Assembly: GCA_963921935.1 (NCBI GenBank)
Contig: OY998176.1
Coordinates: forward strand, 137,838,299 to 137,902,298
Source of the DNA: Galeruca laticollis
Lineage: Eukaryota; Arthropoda; Insecta; Coleoptera; Chrysomelidae
Direction of reading: 5' to 3'
DNA length: 64,000 bases
In this document: in pieces, positions 35,352-48,249 of the stretch
Numbering within the stretch: the stretch's first letter is position 1
Layout of the letters: each line of letters begins with the position of its first letter
Made by a program: the position numbers and the translations under genes
The notes under the pieces: generated by a model
What the model saw: the letters and a program-made list of their open reading frames with translations, nothing else
Database searches by the model: none
What the model was told of the DNA's origin: nothing

Positions 35352-37373
35352 CTTCAATAACAAAGGTGCATATGATAATCTTCTTTTATCCTCTATTTAT
35401 TCATCTCTAAATTCCCTTAATTTACCTCATGACATTTGTGACCTCATTTCATTTCATCCTTTCTTTCAGATCGAAATCTATTCATTAAATCCACCCTCAA
35501 CAATGAATTTATAGGCCCTGGTGTTTCTTGTAGAGGTGTCCCCCAAGGTTCTCCACTCAGTCCACTGTTATTCCATATATCGTGCAAGTCTCTTCAAAAC
35601 ATACTTCCACCCTCCATAAAAATTAGTGGTTATGCAGATGATCTTGCTGTGATATGTGCCGAAAACACCATCCAGGAGTCTATAACATCCCTCAACACCT
35701 TCCTTTCTAATCTCAATCTTCATTTATTGTCTATGGGTTTGACACTGGCCCCTCAAATATGTGCCGCCATAATTTTTCAGAAAAACCATAAGCTTAGTCC
35801 AGTCAATTACATAGTTATTAATGGTCAACCTATCCCTTGGAAATCTCAAGTCAAGTACTTAGGAGCTATATTTGACGACCAACTTAACTGGAAACCACAT
35901 ATTGAATTTATTTCCTGCAAAGTATCAAAAGCTATTAATTTAATTAGATCTCTATGTGGTAAATGGTGGGGTAGCCATCAAATCTCTCTTTCAAACATAT
36001 ACAAAGCGACCATACTTCCATTATTTGATAATGCGTGCATGCTATATGGTGGCTGTTCTAAACACCTACTTAAAAAATTAGATCGTTTACAATATCAAGC
36101 CCTAAGGGTTATAGTAGGCTATCTAAAATCTACTCTTATCAACATCATGTTATATGAATGTGGGCAGACCCCCCTGGAGGTACGTAGAGAAATCTTGTAA
36201 GTTAAATATGTTTCTAAAACTGTTGCATATAAAGACCTAATAAAAACCTCACTTATAGAATTATTCACAAAATGGGCTGCAGATCCCATATACTGGAGAC
36301 TGAGAAATACTCCTCCTATTATATTTGCCTTTCAATCAGTATCTAAATTCCTTCCCTTCATTGAATCGTTCAACAAATTTCCTTGTCATCACTTCTCGCT
36401 CGAATCTCAAATAAGTCAAAACTAACACGATAGATCTGAAAATTAAAAAAGATTCGGACTATGATCAAGTCTTTCTGGTTAAAATGAATTCTATCAACTT
36501 TTCTGGCCCCATTTTCTTCACTGATGCCTCTAAGACTGACAGTAATGTAGGATACAGAATTTATTCTCCTCACCTCTTATCATTATGTGACAAACTCGCC
36601 TCTCATTTTTCCATCTTCTCAGCAGAATGTTACGCTATACTAATTGCGATCCAAAAAATTTCAAAACTTGACCATTCCAAAGCTATAATTTTTTCCCCAA
36701 AGTGCCATAAAATGCATTTCTAAAAAATCCTTCTCCTTATCTTCTAATCCATTTGTCCTAAAAATGAAGGAGCTACTACACAAGTTGAATCAGCAAGGGA
36801 AAGACATACGAATTGGCTGGATTCCCGGACACAGTTTATACAAGGAAATGTTAGAGCCGATGATCTTGCACATATTAGGAGAACTATCAATCGTGCCACC
36901 CTCCCAACTGGTCCCCATTCGGATGTGGTGCATTCTATCAAGAAATCAATCTTAGATAAGTGGAATTCTACTTTCTCTACACTCAGCTTGACAAAAAAAA
37001 ATCTATACTCTCAATTCATAAAATATCCAAGAAAAAATCCATGGTTTTCTTCACTTTCTAATTTGTCCAGAAGAGATATCTGCATTTCTTCAAGAATTCG
37101 ATCCTACCATTGTGCCACTTTGTCATATCTACACAAACTCAACTTAGTACCTTCGGATTCATGCCCATATGGTGGAAAACAAGATCTCTCACACATCTTT
37201 TTCAACTGTTCCTTAAATAGTGTTAATACAGATTTTCTTCATAAATCTTTTAAGGTTCCTAATAATGTTTATGGCCCCTACTTACTGCAAGACATAGTGC
37301 TGAAATTCCCAAACAGTGAAAACATTAAACTCATCTCCAAATTTTTAAGTGATTCAAACATCAAAATATAACC
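35352..37373 (+). pseudogene. 5'-truncated LINE of the I/R1 group: RT plus RNase H
   Basis: Starts within RT at NKGAYDN (about 35360, first catalytic block). RGVPQGSPLSPLLF follows with a frame change (35530-35570), then GYADDLAVI (35628-35655), KYLGAIFDDQLNWKPHI (35855-35905) and a thumb ending near 36200. RNase H begins at IFFTDASKTDSN (36510-36545), with SAECYAILIAIQ and IGWIPGHSLY (about 36810-36838). The C-terminal block has the CPYG...H...C finger (37165-37210) and ends at TAA 37369-37371. RNase H plus this C-terminal finger marks the I-type LINEs. Frameshifts near 35460-35560, 36200-36480 and 36700-36930. Confidence 0.9.
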
Positions 37374-37560
37374 TCAAAAACCGAACAGTTTACAGATAAA
37401 ATTTTGAACAATAAGTGTGGTATCACTCTGTTCGTATTTACTTTCGTATAAACTATATTATAGACAATTATAAATCATCCCGGACGCAAAAAAAACAGGC
37501 CGAAAAGCCCTGGCAGCTGAGGCCTTAAAACAAAAAGAGAAGAAGAAGAAATCTTTCAAA
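37374..37560 (+). other. LINE 3' UTR and simple-repeat tail
   Basis: Short non-coding stretch after the LINE stop, with GGCCGAAAAGCCCTGGCAGC (37498-37517) and an (AAG)n tail near 37538-37551. A microsatellite tail rather than poly-A is usual for several LINE clades. Confidence 0.6.
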
Positions 37561-39560
37561 ACAAAGATGAATAAGACATGTTAACAATCATGTAAAGAAA
37601 TTAACCAAAACACAGTAAAATGCAAAGTCACAAAGTCCTTTAACAATATTCATAAAGTAATCGTCAAAACTAGAAATTAATGGTACAGAAGAAAAATGGC
37701 TTAAAACAACTAACGCGTTAATTTTGGACAGTAGTGTAGCTTTATGGCTAGTCTGTAAACTGCAAAGCAACAGAATCATCACAAAAGTATCCACTTTTAG
37801 TCCTAATAAAACATTCTTATATAAATCGATTATTAATAAATGTATTACTTCCTAACCAAATTAATCAGTTATAAATCAGTATCTGAATTTTAGAAAAAAC
37901 TATTCATGATATTACGGATAGTCGTATATAACAAACAAATTTAATAAGAAGGAAATGAGAGGCTATTTTTGTTTAAGTGTTTTTCATTTTAAATCTCATT
38001 TAGATAAGTTACTTGGATTCCTAAATCTACTACAATTCTTAAAATATACAAAATGAAACTAAGTCTGAATCCAATATTTGTTTTATGAATAGGTTTTCAA
38101 AATTATCCAGAAATATGCGGTCTGAAATAGATAATTTTCTAGCTGTGAAGGTCAACGGTTCAAATAATAATCTCATTCAATAAGTATAAATAACTCAAGT
38201 TTTGTAAAATAGGTGGAAGCCAACTCGAATGTGATCTCTACACCAACAGTATATAGCGACTCAAAATATCATAAAATCAAGGTAATTTCATCGATACCAA
38301 GAGACGCAACGTTGTCGAACGTAAGAAGGTAGGTAAAGACGCTAACTGAGTGGTCCTATATATACGCTGTATTTTGGGCCGAGGCTAGTTTGTAGTCTCT
38401 AATCCAAACTGGAGATTTCGCCTTCCGACAACCTCTATTTGGCCCGTGTGGTTACACGCATACGAGAAGTAGTCAGCTGGCGCCATCTTCACTTCCAATA
38501 GCGGGCCATCACCTCAGATAATTATTCGACCGTAGAAGCACTAATACCCCAAGAAAGAAAAAGAGTATAGTTGAACGAATTATTCCGCATTAGTTTTATT
38601 AAGTAAATAGGAAGCAAACTAAACCTGAGGAACAAAAAGGTAATTACTTTTGTTTTTTATGCTCAACTGTTATTGATTAGTTCAATTCTCTTCTATAACA
38701 TAGAATAAGTTTTCATTGTATATTATTAAGAGGAATTATTTTAACATTTAGTCACTATAAATATACTTCAAAGTTCCCGTACTCTTCCAACATCAACCGA
38801 AGTTTGATTTCAAGCAAATTCGTATAAATTAGAGGAAGAGGATTCAATATCAACGGAGATTTTTGTTTGTTTAGTAGTTTGAATTTCAGAAAGGCTACTT
38901 TTCGTGCTGTAACTGAATTTAATTTCAGCTTTATTTGTAAAGAGGTTAATTTACGGTTCTGAATTATTTAATAGCAGCGTTGCCTCCACTTTTTTCATTA
39001 AATAAACGGGATATTTCAATGGAAACCAATTACTTCCGAATTTAAAAAGAAAACATGGGTGATACATGTGTATAAATATTTTGTGTCAAGAAGCAAAACT
39101 ATAACGATCAATCAATAGTAGAAACATAATAATAATAGATCAAAATGAAAAGAATAATAATAGTTTTGAAATGAGTATAACAATATTTTTGTGTAAGTGG
39201 GAAATGTTTGTAATGGTACAAACACACTTGAATAAATCGATTGATGAATATGTGATTACTTTGAATATCCATCACAGTGTCAAAACATTTTATGCTCAAG
39301 ATACCAGTCAATTTCAGAAACATGTAGTGTATATTAAAATTAGACTATTCCAATTTATTACTACCCTCCTATGATACTATTCATGTTACTATTTTGAAAT
39401 ACACTGTGTTATTTATAAATTGCCGCATAGGGATTCATGCACAAAACTGACAAAAGCGAGCTAACCTATTTACCTAATAGGGTTCATTAAAAATAAGAAC
39501 AGATTGTCAAAGAATAAGAATAAGAAAAATTTACAATATACAATAACTTTGTAGCTAACA
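37561..39560. other. non-coding; GC-richer patch at 38330-38520
   Basis: Mostly AT-rich with no coding signal. The patch around 38330-38520 contains CCTATATATACGCTG (a TATA-like run at 38356-38364) followed by GC-richer DNA, which could be a promoter or LTR fragment, but no transcript or partner repeat is visible. Confidence 0.35.
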
Positions 39561-42042
39561 TTGACAGCTATGATATGTAGGCAGGTAGGTAGAAAAATAG
39601 GAATTCAAAAAAGATTCAACCTCAAAATAATTTTCTGTAATGTACAAGGAGTACTCAACAAACTCCACTCAATCAGATATTTTCTAGGCATTCACAAACA
39701 CGATATATTCTTTCTAATCGAGACGTTCCTGAACCCTAACAAATCAATCAATCTCAGAAACCCTGAATATCGTCTTTTCAGACAAGAGCGCCCCGCTGAT
39801 GCCAAATGTGGCGGTATCGCACTACTAATCAGAAAAAGCATCAATTCCAAACTCTTGCAAGAAAATAAATCATCAATCGAGCATATCGCAATACTTTTTG
39901 ACAATAAAATCAAAATAGTAGGAGCATATAATCCTCCTAGTATAGAATTAAAAGATCAAGATCTCTTCAATACAATAAAAACACATAACAAGGTGCTGAT
40001 AGTAGGAGATCTCAACTGTTAACATCCACTGTGGGACAGTACTTCCAAAATAACTTCATATACAGAGTGGAAAGTCTAACTGGAACAAATTCTGTAACTT
40101 AATAAATGAAGGTTTATCGCAAAATTCCTGAAACACGTCAATTTTTATTCTCAATGTGGCATATTACAAAGAGATTTGTTTATCTTTTTAATTATCTGGG
40201 GGGGCTGCAGTTAAATGGAAGGGTAGGTTGATTAATTTTTTATATGAAAGCTTTTTCAATTGTAAATACAATACCACTTTTTTTTGTTACTTTTTATAAG
40301 CAATGTGTCGGAAAAAAGAAAAAAATGAAATAAGGAAATATTTACTCAAATTATTTTAATGTATAGGTACATTTTTTCTTACTTGGTAAGCCCAATAAAA
40401 AACCTGCTCGATAGTTTTTTGGTCAATTTGAACCGAGATAATAAGAAATATAAACAAATCTCTTTATAGTATGCCCCATTGAAAATAAAAATAGACGTGT
40501 TTCAGGAATTTTGCGATAAACCTTTATTTATAAAGTTACAGAATTTACAGTTAGACTTTCCACTCTGTATAATTCACTTCACACACAACACCATCAAAAT
40601 ATAACAAAAATTGTTCAACAACATATACACCAATTAAACACAGTAATCAATAACTTAGCAAATACTACGGAAACATACAACACTATTCAACAATTAAAAA
40701 CAACAAAGCTCCAGTTTTAGATGGCATTCATAACATTTTATGAAAAAACATCCCCAAAAAATCCATTGTCCAACTTACGTAATAAATTACATAGATAAAA
40801 TAGGTCAATACCCCGATATGCTCAAGATATCCAACATCATACCCATCATCAAAGCGAATAAAGATCCTTGTTATGTGGATAGTTATAGACCAATATCTCT
40901 CCTGAATAATATAGCTGAGGTGATAGATAAAATAATTTTAAAAATACTTCAAACTTTTATTAACAAAAATATTATTATTCCCCTCCAGCAATACGGTTTC
41001 AGGAGCGGCGACAGTACGCTCGCACAGATCATAAGAGTTATCAAATATATCCGGAAAGGCATTTAAGGCCATTATGGCGTCTTTAAACATATAGAAGGCT
41101 TTCGATTCCGTATGGCTCAAGGGACTATGTACACATTAATAAATTTTACAAATTCCGGATTATCTGATTAAAATAATCAATTCATATTTGCAAAATAGAA
41201 ATTTTTTCACAAAAATTCATGAACACACAGTAGGCCATACTCCATTCAAGCTGGAGTTCCGCAAAGGTCTGTATACTCACCTTTGTTATACTCCATTTTC
41301 ATCAACGATCTCCCATCCGTACCTCAATCATTAACTGCTATGTACGCTGATGACACGTATTTTGTATCATCTGCAAAGAACCCAGAACACGCATTAGACG
41401 CTATACAAACACATATAGACACAGAAATCATCCCCTATTTCAAAAAACACAAACTAGCTATTAACGCCTCCAACACAGAGTATTTATTACTCCGGAGAAT
41501 AGCTAGAAGGGTTCCCCATTGCAATCACAGCTTTGTGTAGATGGTAGTTTCATCGCCCCAAGTAATAATATCAAATACTTGGGTTACATGATACAAAGCA
41601 ACACAAACGAAAGTTCTCACATTATACAATAGATACAAAAAGGCAAGAGTGCAATGGATAGACCCTACTCTCTCATCTGCAACCATACTCAACTCACAAC
41701 CCAAAACAAAATACTTATATACAAAATACAAACAAATCATCCGCCCCATACTCCCCTACGCCGCCCCAATATATTACACAGGTACACAATACAACTTTCA
41801 CTCCCTGTAGGTAATACAAAACAAGTGTCTTAGAATGGCAATTAAACATAATACAGTCTTTCCAAAACTTTCAAACAATTCTTGGATACATGAAAAAGCC
41901 AACATACCTACTATCAAAGACTTCATAAACAAAATGTCGGCAAACTTTCATAACTACTGTCTGCCACGAGGTCTTCGTAGAACTCTCAAACACACAAATC
42001 GCGCAGAAGGCGTCCGAACACACTTTCATTATAATGGGTAGC
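39561..42042 (+). pseudogene. Jockey-type LINE ORF2 (endonuclease-RT), split by a MITE
   Basis: APE-type endonuclease: CNVQGVLNKLHSIR (39633 on), FFLIETFLNP, GGIALLIRKSI, IVGAYNPPS, and VGDLNC ending 40020 with TAA, then HPLWDS. A 509-bp MITE interrupts here. After it the frame resumes in the RT with KAPVLDGIHNIL (about 40715), YRPISLLNNIAEVIDKIIL (40890-40940), QQYGFRSGDSTL (40988-41023), FINDLPSV and MYADDTYF (41290-41365), KYLGYMIQSNTNESSH (about 41570). No RNase H. Coding similarity ends near 42040; a 3' UTR-like AATAAA follows near 42373. About 250-300 residues between endonuclease and RT are missing, so the MITE site also carries a deletion. Confidence 0.87.
40061..40569. mobile_element. 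509-bp MITE with long (about 140 bp) TIRs and TA duplication
   Basis: Starts TACAGAGTGGAAAGTCTAAC and ends with its reverse complement. The inverted arms stay alignable for about 140 bp (40061-40205 and 40432-40569) with few differences, covering GTTTATCGCAAAATTCCTGA and AAAGAGATTTGTTTAT. TA flanks both ends (40059-40060, 40570-40571). No ORF. A non-autonomous Tc1/mariner-type element inserted in the LINE is the best fit. Confidence 0.9.
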
Positions 42043-43224
42043 ATCAGCGCAGGTAAACTATATTTCTAATAAACTACTACATTTTAAAAACCAACGTCAG
42101 CCATGTTGCTCTCTCGAATTCTAATTGCCCGGAATCAATTTTGAAACCCTGTTATTCAACTGTTTTTTAGGGATACCTCAGTTGAAAGATGCTAGGAGTA
42201 AAAACTACATGTTATTCAAAAAGTCAGAACATATAGATAATGCTCCTGGAGCAAGGAGCCATAAATGACATCAGGACACACGCAATTTTATTAAAAATCG
42301 CCAGACCATCGACACATTGTATTTTACTTTTATTTTTAGTAAATTGTAAATAGGGAAACAAAAACTACCAATAAAGACCATTTCTAACGAACTAACTTCG
42401 GAGGCTGCATAATGCTAACAAGACATGCTACCAAAAGTGACCAACAACGACATACACAGGATTTTTCTCTGAAAACATGTTTTCGTGTTTATCTCAATGG
42501 AAGGCGGGAAAAGAACTCGAAGAAATTCAAAAATTCAAACTCTTTTTGGGGTAAACCAATACTTTCCTCGCATCGTAGATAGGGTTGGCGCAAAAATTCA
42601 AAATAATTAGCAAGAATTCCAGTCTTATTGCAGCCTTATTGTTCTCTAAAAAAAGATTGGTTTGAAATTCTACTTCTGATTTTGTTTGAGTTTCTCGGGA
42701 AATGATGATATCAAATGATTTTCTTTTGATATACTTGAAACCAATTTCTTACCCAACTTCTGCACTTCATGCTACTCACGACTCTATAAAATATTCATGA
42801 AACAGATTTCTGACAATGCAAAATCGTTTGTAACGCGAGCTTCCTATAGTTCGTAGCAATAATCGCAACAAAACATGAAGTAATCTGACAAAACAGGTTG
42901 ACCACAAACACGAAAAGCTCTGAAAGCCGCAAAGAAAGAGATATTTAGTTGCTTATACACAAAGGAATATAGTGCACGTTTCAACGAAAATGACGACAAA
43001 CATCTCTTATGCAATATAAGTCCTACAAAAGTAAAACGAATATCTGTTCAAGATAACAAAGGTGAACTTTGGCTTTAATATAGGAACACATTCTGTTACA
43101 TAATAATTTTAAAGGTTGAATTTAATTTGGAACATTTCGGAAGATTTACAAAATAATATCAAATAAAGAGGAATATAAACATAAGTAGACAACTGATCTG
43201 AAATTGATAAAAATAATGATAACT

Positions 43225-43226
<2 letters not shown>
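42043..43226. other. non-coding; LINE 3' UTR then unrecognised DNA
   Basis: The first 350 bp are probably LINE 3' UTR. The rest shows no ORF or repeat. Confidence 0.4.

Positions 43227-43264
<38 letters not shown>
43227..43264. repeat. (GA)n microsatellite
   Basis: About 18 uninterrupted GA dinucleotides. Confidence 0.95.
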
Positions 43265-43267
<3 letters not shown>

Positions 43268-43429
43268 ATTCGTAATGAATTTTATGTTGGATGGCTTGGT
43301 TTTTTGGGTGGAGTTGTTTCCGAGAATGGTGCCCTGGTGTAGGATTAGTTTCCTCCAGGGCTAGGTTGGGGGTGTATTGGATGGTTTAATGCGCGTTGAC
43401 CAAGAAACTGGAAATTAGTTGAACTGAGG

Positions 43430-43870
43430 GTTGAAAAAGTGTCTAGAATTTTTTTTTTTAAAATGTCTAGGAAAGATTTTTTAAAAGTGTATTGAATTGA
43501 GAAAATTTGTTAGGGCTTTTCGCTAGAAAGTAACTGGAGGGTTGTGTAATGTTGGGGTGTATCGGGGGTTGATGTTTGGAAGCGGCGAAGCTCAAAAGTG
43601 TGCGAAGATGGTGTGACAAAAAGTGTCTAGGATGGAAGCGTAATTGTAGAAGACGAACCATATATCGCTGCCGATACATATATATGCGTTGGGCTGGCTA
43701 GGTGTCAGAATTTATTTGATGAAATATGGATGTTATTTACTAGATTTGGAATGTCTCCGATATTTTAAGAGTGAAATATTGAAGATCTGTGATTTTATTG
43801 GTTTTTGGAATTTTAGTGGAAAAAGTGTATAGGAGACATTTTTCAAAAGTGTATCGAATTGAGTGGTTTA
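43430..43870. repeat. cluster of AAAAGTGT motifs
   Basis: AAAAGTGT recurs at about 43434, 43483, 43590, 43619, 43821 and 43843. It is followed by CTAG/ATTG/ATAG, and twice by AATTGAG. This looks like a decayed array of a short unit, spaced irregularly at 22-202 bp. No coding function. Confidence 0.4.
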
Positions 43871-43959
43871 TTGAAATTGGATGAAATGTTGCGGTGACGT
43901 GCCTTCGGGGAGTCTGGAACATTTAAGGTGGTCGGCGAACAATAATAATAATCTTAAAT

Positions 43960-44187
43960 ATGGCGGGTACAGCTGCGGCTGCATTATTCCCTGTCGACGA
44001 TCGTCGGTCCATTTGGCTAGTGAATGAATTCACAGTGTGCAGGAAAACCGCAGAAAAACCTACAACACCGACGTGGGTGGAGTGGTTTCCTGACATGAGA
44101 ATGAAGCGACATATAGAAAAATCAACTGAATTGTCTAATTTATTAGAATCTCCAACTTTGTATTTAATGTATTGTGGAATTATTTAG
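43960..44187 (+). CDS. unrecognised ORF, GC-richer than surroundings
   Basis: 75 codons from ATG 43960, beginning MAGTAAAALFPVDDRRSIWL and continuing with a basic segment. Its first two thirds have codon composition unlike the flanks (Ala, Thr, Trp, Arg rich). Its last third overlaps a stretch related to the 3' part of the HHR repeat (44130-44215), so the stop is probably supplied by that insertion. Weakly similar DNA (TGTNCAGG...ACCTNCAACACCGAC) occurs near 57362-57410. Family unknown. Confidence 0.3.
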   Translation: MAGTAAAALFPVDDRRSIWLVNEFTVCRKTAEKPTTPTWVEWFPDMRMKRHIEKSTELSNLLESPTLYLMYCGII

Positions 44188-44215
44188 AAACAGTAAGTTT
44201 CATTTGAAAACAGTA
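44130..44215 (+). repeat. fragment of the HHR repeat family, copy C (3' half)
   Basis: ATTGTCTAATTTATTAGAAT and GGAATTATTTAGAAACAGTA, then GTTTCATTTGAAAACAGTAA, correspond in order to 219-306 of copy A. The hammerhead core upstream is not recognisable here, so this copy has lost or never had it. Confidence 0.6.
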
Positions 44216-47203
44216 ATAACAAAAATCAACGGTATTCTTCTGAAAGAAGTGGAATGCTTCTCCATTTTTCAATAGTGTAACTTTCGTTAATAACAAACGG
44301 TACAATGTTCAGAATGATTTATATGAAGAGCACCCTTCGCAAAAATATGAATGTCGTAAAAACAATTTTTGAGAATCAACCAAATATATTATGTGCAAAA
44401 TACATAAGATTATGAATGATAAAAGCAAATGCTATGAATTACGAATAATCCAACATTCTGCGAATACAACTGGTATATAATCTCTAATTACAGAAATAAA
44501 TCACTGCACTGTAAGAAACATTTTTTTTTTACAATGAAAGTTCCTCACAGTAAGTGGAGATTTATACTACTGTCATAAAAAAGTTGATTGCAAACTTCAA
44601 CAAATCACTAGCATATAAACAAAAACCATACAAAACTTCTTAATTGCTCTGAATATATAAAGCTGCAACTCTGAAAAAGTGAGAAAACTTTTTGTATAGT
44701 AGTCAAAGCCCTACAAGTGTATCCAAAGTGTTTTGAGAGAGGGGACTATGCGGAACCGTCATTGTACGCTATCTATTATACATCATTCCTTATCAGGTCG
44801 GACGCCCCTTTTATTGGAACATTAGTTGAGAGGACAAGGACATCGAAACCGAAAATGTTTCTTTCATCTAGTTTTATTGGTTAAGGAAGAACAAAGCTAA
44901 AGATGAGTTTTATTTAGCTAAAAGCGATAGATAAGAAAATAAGTATTCTCTTACACAAAAATATATTGAAGAAAGAAGCGATACCATCCAATGACTGTTT
45001 GAAGTGGAAACTGTCACAGTCAAAATGATTCTTAAGGCAATAACGTAGAATCCTTCTAGAACGATAGAATCAATTTTTCTCTACTTCATTCCAAACATTC
45101 GAAATATTCTCTATTATTGTGTAACGGGTGAAAAATAACGTTACGAATTTTCGCATCACTATTAATATTAATTAATATGAAATAATTTTCCAAAGCTTCA
45201 ATGTGTATCGTTCTCAATCGAATTGACTTGCCATGTTGCCAAATGACCCCTTTTAATTCTTGTTAGTTATTATTGTCAATTATTTATTTTTTTCGCTAAA
45301 TTTCAGCGCAATTTAGGTTTATAAGAAGCTGATTAAATTCTTTAGGATTTTAAATTTTAGATGACAGTCTCTGTACCATATTCTAAGTTGTTTTATCGCG
45401 TTTTGGATATTTTCTAGGTGTAACCAGTAGGAATTGTTAATACCACAATTGTAAAACTTGTTTCCGCTGAAGCGTGAAAGGTACTTTATTCCAGTAGGTT
45501 CGGGGCATTCTGATTTTGACCTTTGTACATCGTGGTGTGACTTTCAATTTTAATCGTGATTTTTTTTGAAAAAAAAATCATCCTTCATGAGCTTTATCTT
45601 GTAAGTCGATATTATATTTTGGGATTAGTAATTGTTTTGTGGCCAATAGAATATTTGGTATTTTTTTGCTATTTCCCAAAGTTATTGCTTGAAACAAAGG
45701 ATTTTTACACGACACGTGCAAAGTGTCTTCTAGGCGCTGCGTTTTACACCGACAGATATGTACTTTACGATTATTTCTTTTTGTTACTTCACGTTCCCCA
45801 TAAATATATTGCGAAATAATAAGTTATTAATAATTTTGATCTGGTTTTTCTTTATTGATCACAATAGTTGCCAAACCTGATAAATATCTTCCAAGTTAAA
45901 TATATTATTAGTGGCATTTATTATTTCTTTTAAACAAATATTGATACGATTAGTTCTGCGTCAATTGAATTTAGTTCTCTTTAATCAATTATTACTATTG
46001 TTAAACAGGTTATTTTGTAGAGTTATTTAAAAAGAAATAACAGTTTGTCATACTTCTGTTACAGAAATAACGTTATTTATATTTATAGGGTTTTTATTTA
46101 TTTGGATATTGAATTGATGCTGAATCCCTTCAGTTCGTACGTTCTCCTTGGTGGTTTCCTTCTTCATCATATGCAGCTGTTCGTCTGCATCTGCTAAATA
46201 TATGCCCCCTGAAGCAGTACACCGAGCGAACTGATCGTCTGCTTTTGCTGCTCTAAAGATAGTACTCCTGGAGCAGTACACCAGTGCTTCTGCCACGGGA
46301 AGAGTCTATCAACCACCGCTGGGAACACGCAAGTTTTTGTATTTTTTTGTTGAATTCTTTATTTTCGGATTTTTATTTAATAATTTGCATTGTATTTGCA
46401 TCGGTATTTAATGACATTTAGTAATTCAGGAGAATTTCGGCTTACTTGACGTAAGTTTATAGTATATTTTCTTAGTTTCGCTTAACTAGATATCTATTAT
46501 TTTTTTTGTTAGACAGTAACTTATATGATGTGAGCGGGATACTAGGGTATCGTATTTTATTACTTTATATATTATGATTATAATCATTATTTCCTGCATA
46601 AGGGTTTTTGCCTGAGATCAAGCAACGCCACAGTTATAAATATATTACCTGGCTACGTTTGCCCCTTACTGTCTTAATATCGAGAGATTATTGTTGCATC
46701 AGTAGTACTGTTAAACCCTTAGAGCTCCGCATGGTTAACATTTACTTAAATTTGTGACTTGTAGTTTGGTGTTATTATCTTATTATTAGTGTTTGCTTTA
46801 ATGCTTCCCATTTTTTTTAACCCTATATTGGTAAAAAGAATCTCCTCACTGTAATTCAATAATTTTACACAAATTTTGGAATGAAATTAAATTAACTTTA
46901 AGATAAGTGAGACTTTGTTTTTTTGTCTTGGTACGACTTTTTGCTGGCCTTTTGTTAAATTGGTGGTCAGTACGATCACGGTTAGGTGCTTGGGATCAAT
47001 TTAACTGGCGCCCATTTAAACATCGCAATAATTTCAGCTTAATTCGAGAACGGACCACTCCCGTCTTCACTTGAGTCTAGCCGCGAGCCCTAAAATTTTA
47101 GACATCGATTGTCGCGTTACAATTGTCAGCTTCTTCACAAGACTTTCTCAGTAAAAGTGAATAGTAAAAACAAGGTTTGAAGAGTCCGAATTTTATCAAA
47201 CAA
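44216..47203. other. non-coding; possible LTR with primer site near its right end
   Basis: No convincing gene. An 82-codon ORF on the minus strand (46296-46048) contains short internal DNA repeats (GAGCAGTACACC) and is not recognised. TGGCGCCCA at 47006-47014 looks like the start of a tRNA-Lys-type primer site on the plus strand, so the preceding 1-2 kb may be an LTR whose partner is not in the window. Confidence 0.35.
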
Positions 47204-47657
47204 TTCTACATAAGAATCAACAAATGATATAACATGTATTCATATTAGTATCAGTTATATATATTGTTTATCATCGTTTAAATAATAATTTTATGTTCTT
47301 TTTCAGATTCTTTTGTTATTCTAGATAGAATATACAATTCATTGTCTATGTTGCTGATAACAATTTGGATTTATAATTTACTAAGAAAATGGGTTAAGGT
47401 TTTGTGATTCATAACTATTTACAATCTGAAAATAAAGGTAACAAATTTTAATCTTGCTAATATATTTCTATATTATAAAGGATAATTAATCTCATAGATG
47501 TTCGATTTGATATGATACATATTGTTTAATTATAATTGTCAATATAAATAGTAATTTTATCTGTCTGAAGAAAGTGATTTCTATTTGTTATTCAACAAAG
47601 TTACAAATTTCTCATATTTGTGTATCATTCTCTTGAATATTCATTATGATAAGTTCA
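47204..47657 (-). repeat. 3' LTR, first 454 bp only
   Basis: Near-identical to 52438-52891. Begins TGAACTTATCATAATG on the minus strand next to the PPT. Similarity stops at 47204, where unrelated sequence starts, so about 1.55 kb of the LTR is missing. Confidence 0.88.
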
Positions 47658-47670
47658 AATCCCCTCAAAT
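47658..47670 (-). promoter_or_regulatory. polypurine tract
   Basis: Minus strand reads TTTGAGGGGATT immediately before the 3' LTR. Confidence 0.75.
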
Positions 47671-47946
47671 TTAAATTTAATAAATATTAACATGGTTAAT
47701 TTTGTTTAAATTTCAATTTCCCAAACAAACTTATCATTCCTTCACTATTTACTATAAAAATATTAGAAACTTCTTAGACTAATTCTTGGTTGTATCCTTA
47801 TCCTATCTTAATCTACTATTTACAAACAACTTATTTCCTATGATTTTAAATTACTTGTAATATTATCTATTCCTCGTTTTTCAATACATATTCCTTAAGA
47901 ATAATATTTGTAAATGTGTTCTATGTTAAAGATACCCCTTAATATT

Positions 47947-48249
47947 TTAGTACCTGGATATATTAATCGATAACTGTTTTTTACCGTTTTCTGTATCTAT
48001 GATATATGGACCTTCGAATGGATATAATAATTTCGCACATTGTTCTTCATCCTTCTTTGGCATTCTTAAAGATTTGACAATCACCATATCTCCTTTATTA
48101 AACTGTGTTGTCCTAGGTTTCTTTTTATCTTGTTTTTTAATATACTTCTCCGCATTTCGTATTATTCTCCGATTAACCTTTTCAAGTACACTTGTCATAG
48201 TTGAATTTCTGTTCAAAATCCAGTGGCGTTCTGGCTGTATTCCTTTCAT
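47947..48249 (-). pseudogene. integrase C-terminal remnant
   Basis: 100 codons: a helical basic start, RTTQFNKGDMVIVKSLRMPK (the SH3-like GDMV block of Gypsy integrases) and LLYPFEGPYIIDTENGKKQL, a GPY-type C-terminal motif. It would direct strand transfer in an intact element. The catalytic core upstream is absent. Confidence 0.78.

Noticed and set aside
38356..38364. TATA box of a host gene
   Set aside because: TATA-like runs are common in AT-rich DNA and no coding exon follows.
46048..46296. 82-codon minus-strand ORF as a gene
   Set aside because: Contains short DNA-level repeats and no recognised motif; not supported beyond being open.
47006..47014. Second LTR retrotransposon starting at TGGCGCCCA
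   Set aside because: Only 9 bp of primer-site similarity and no partner LTR or gag; mentioned but not called as an element.
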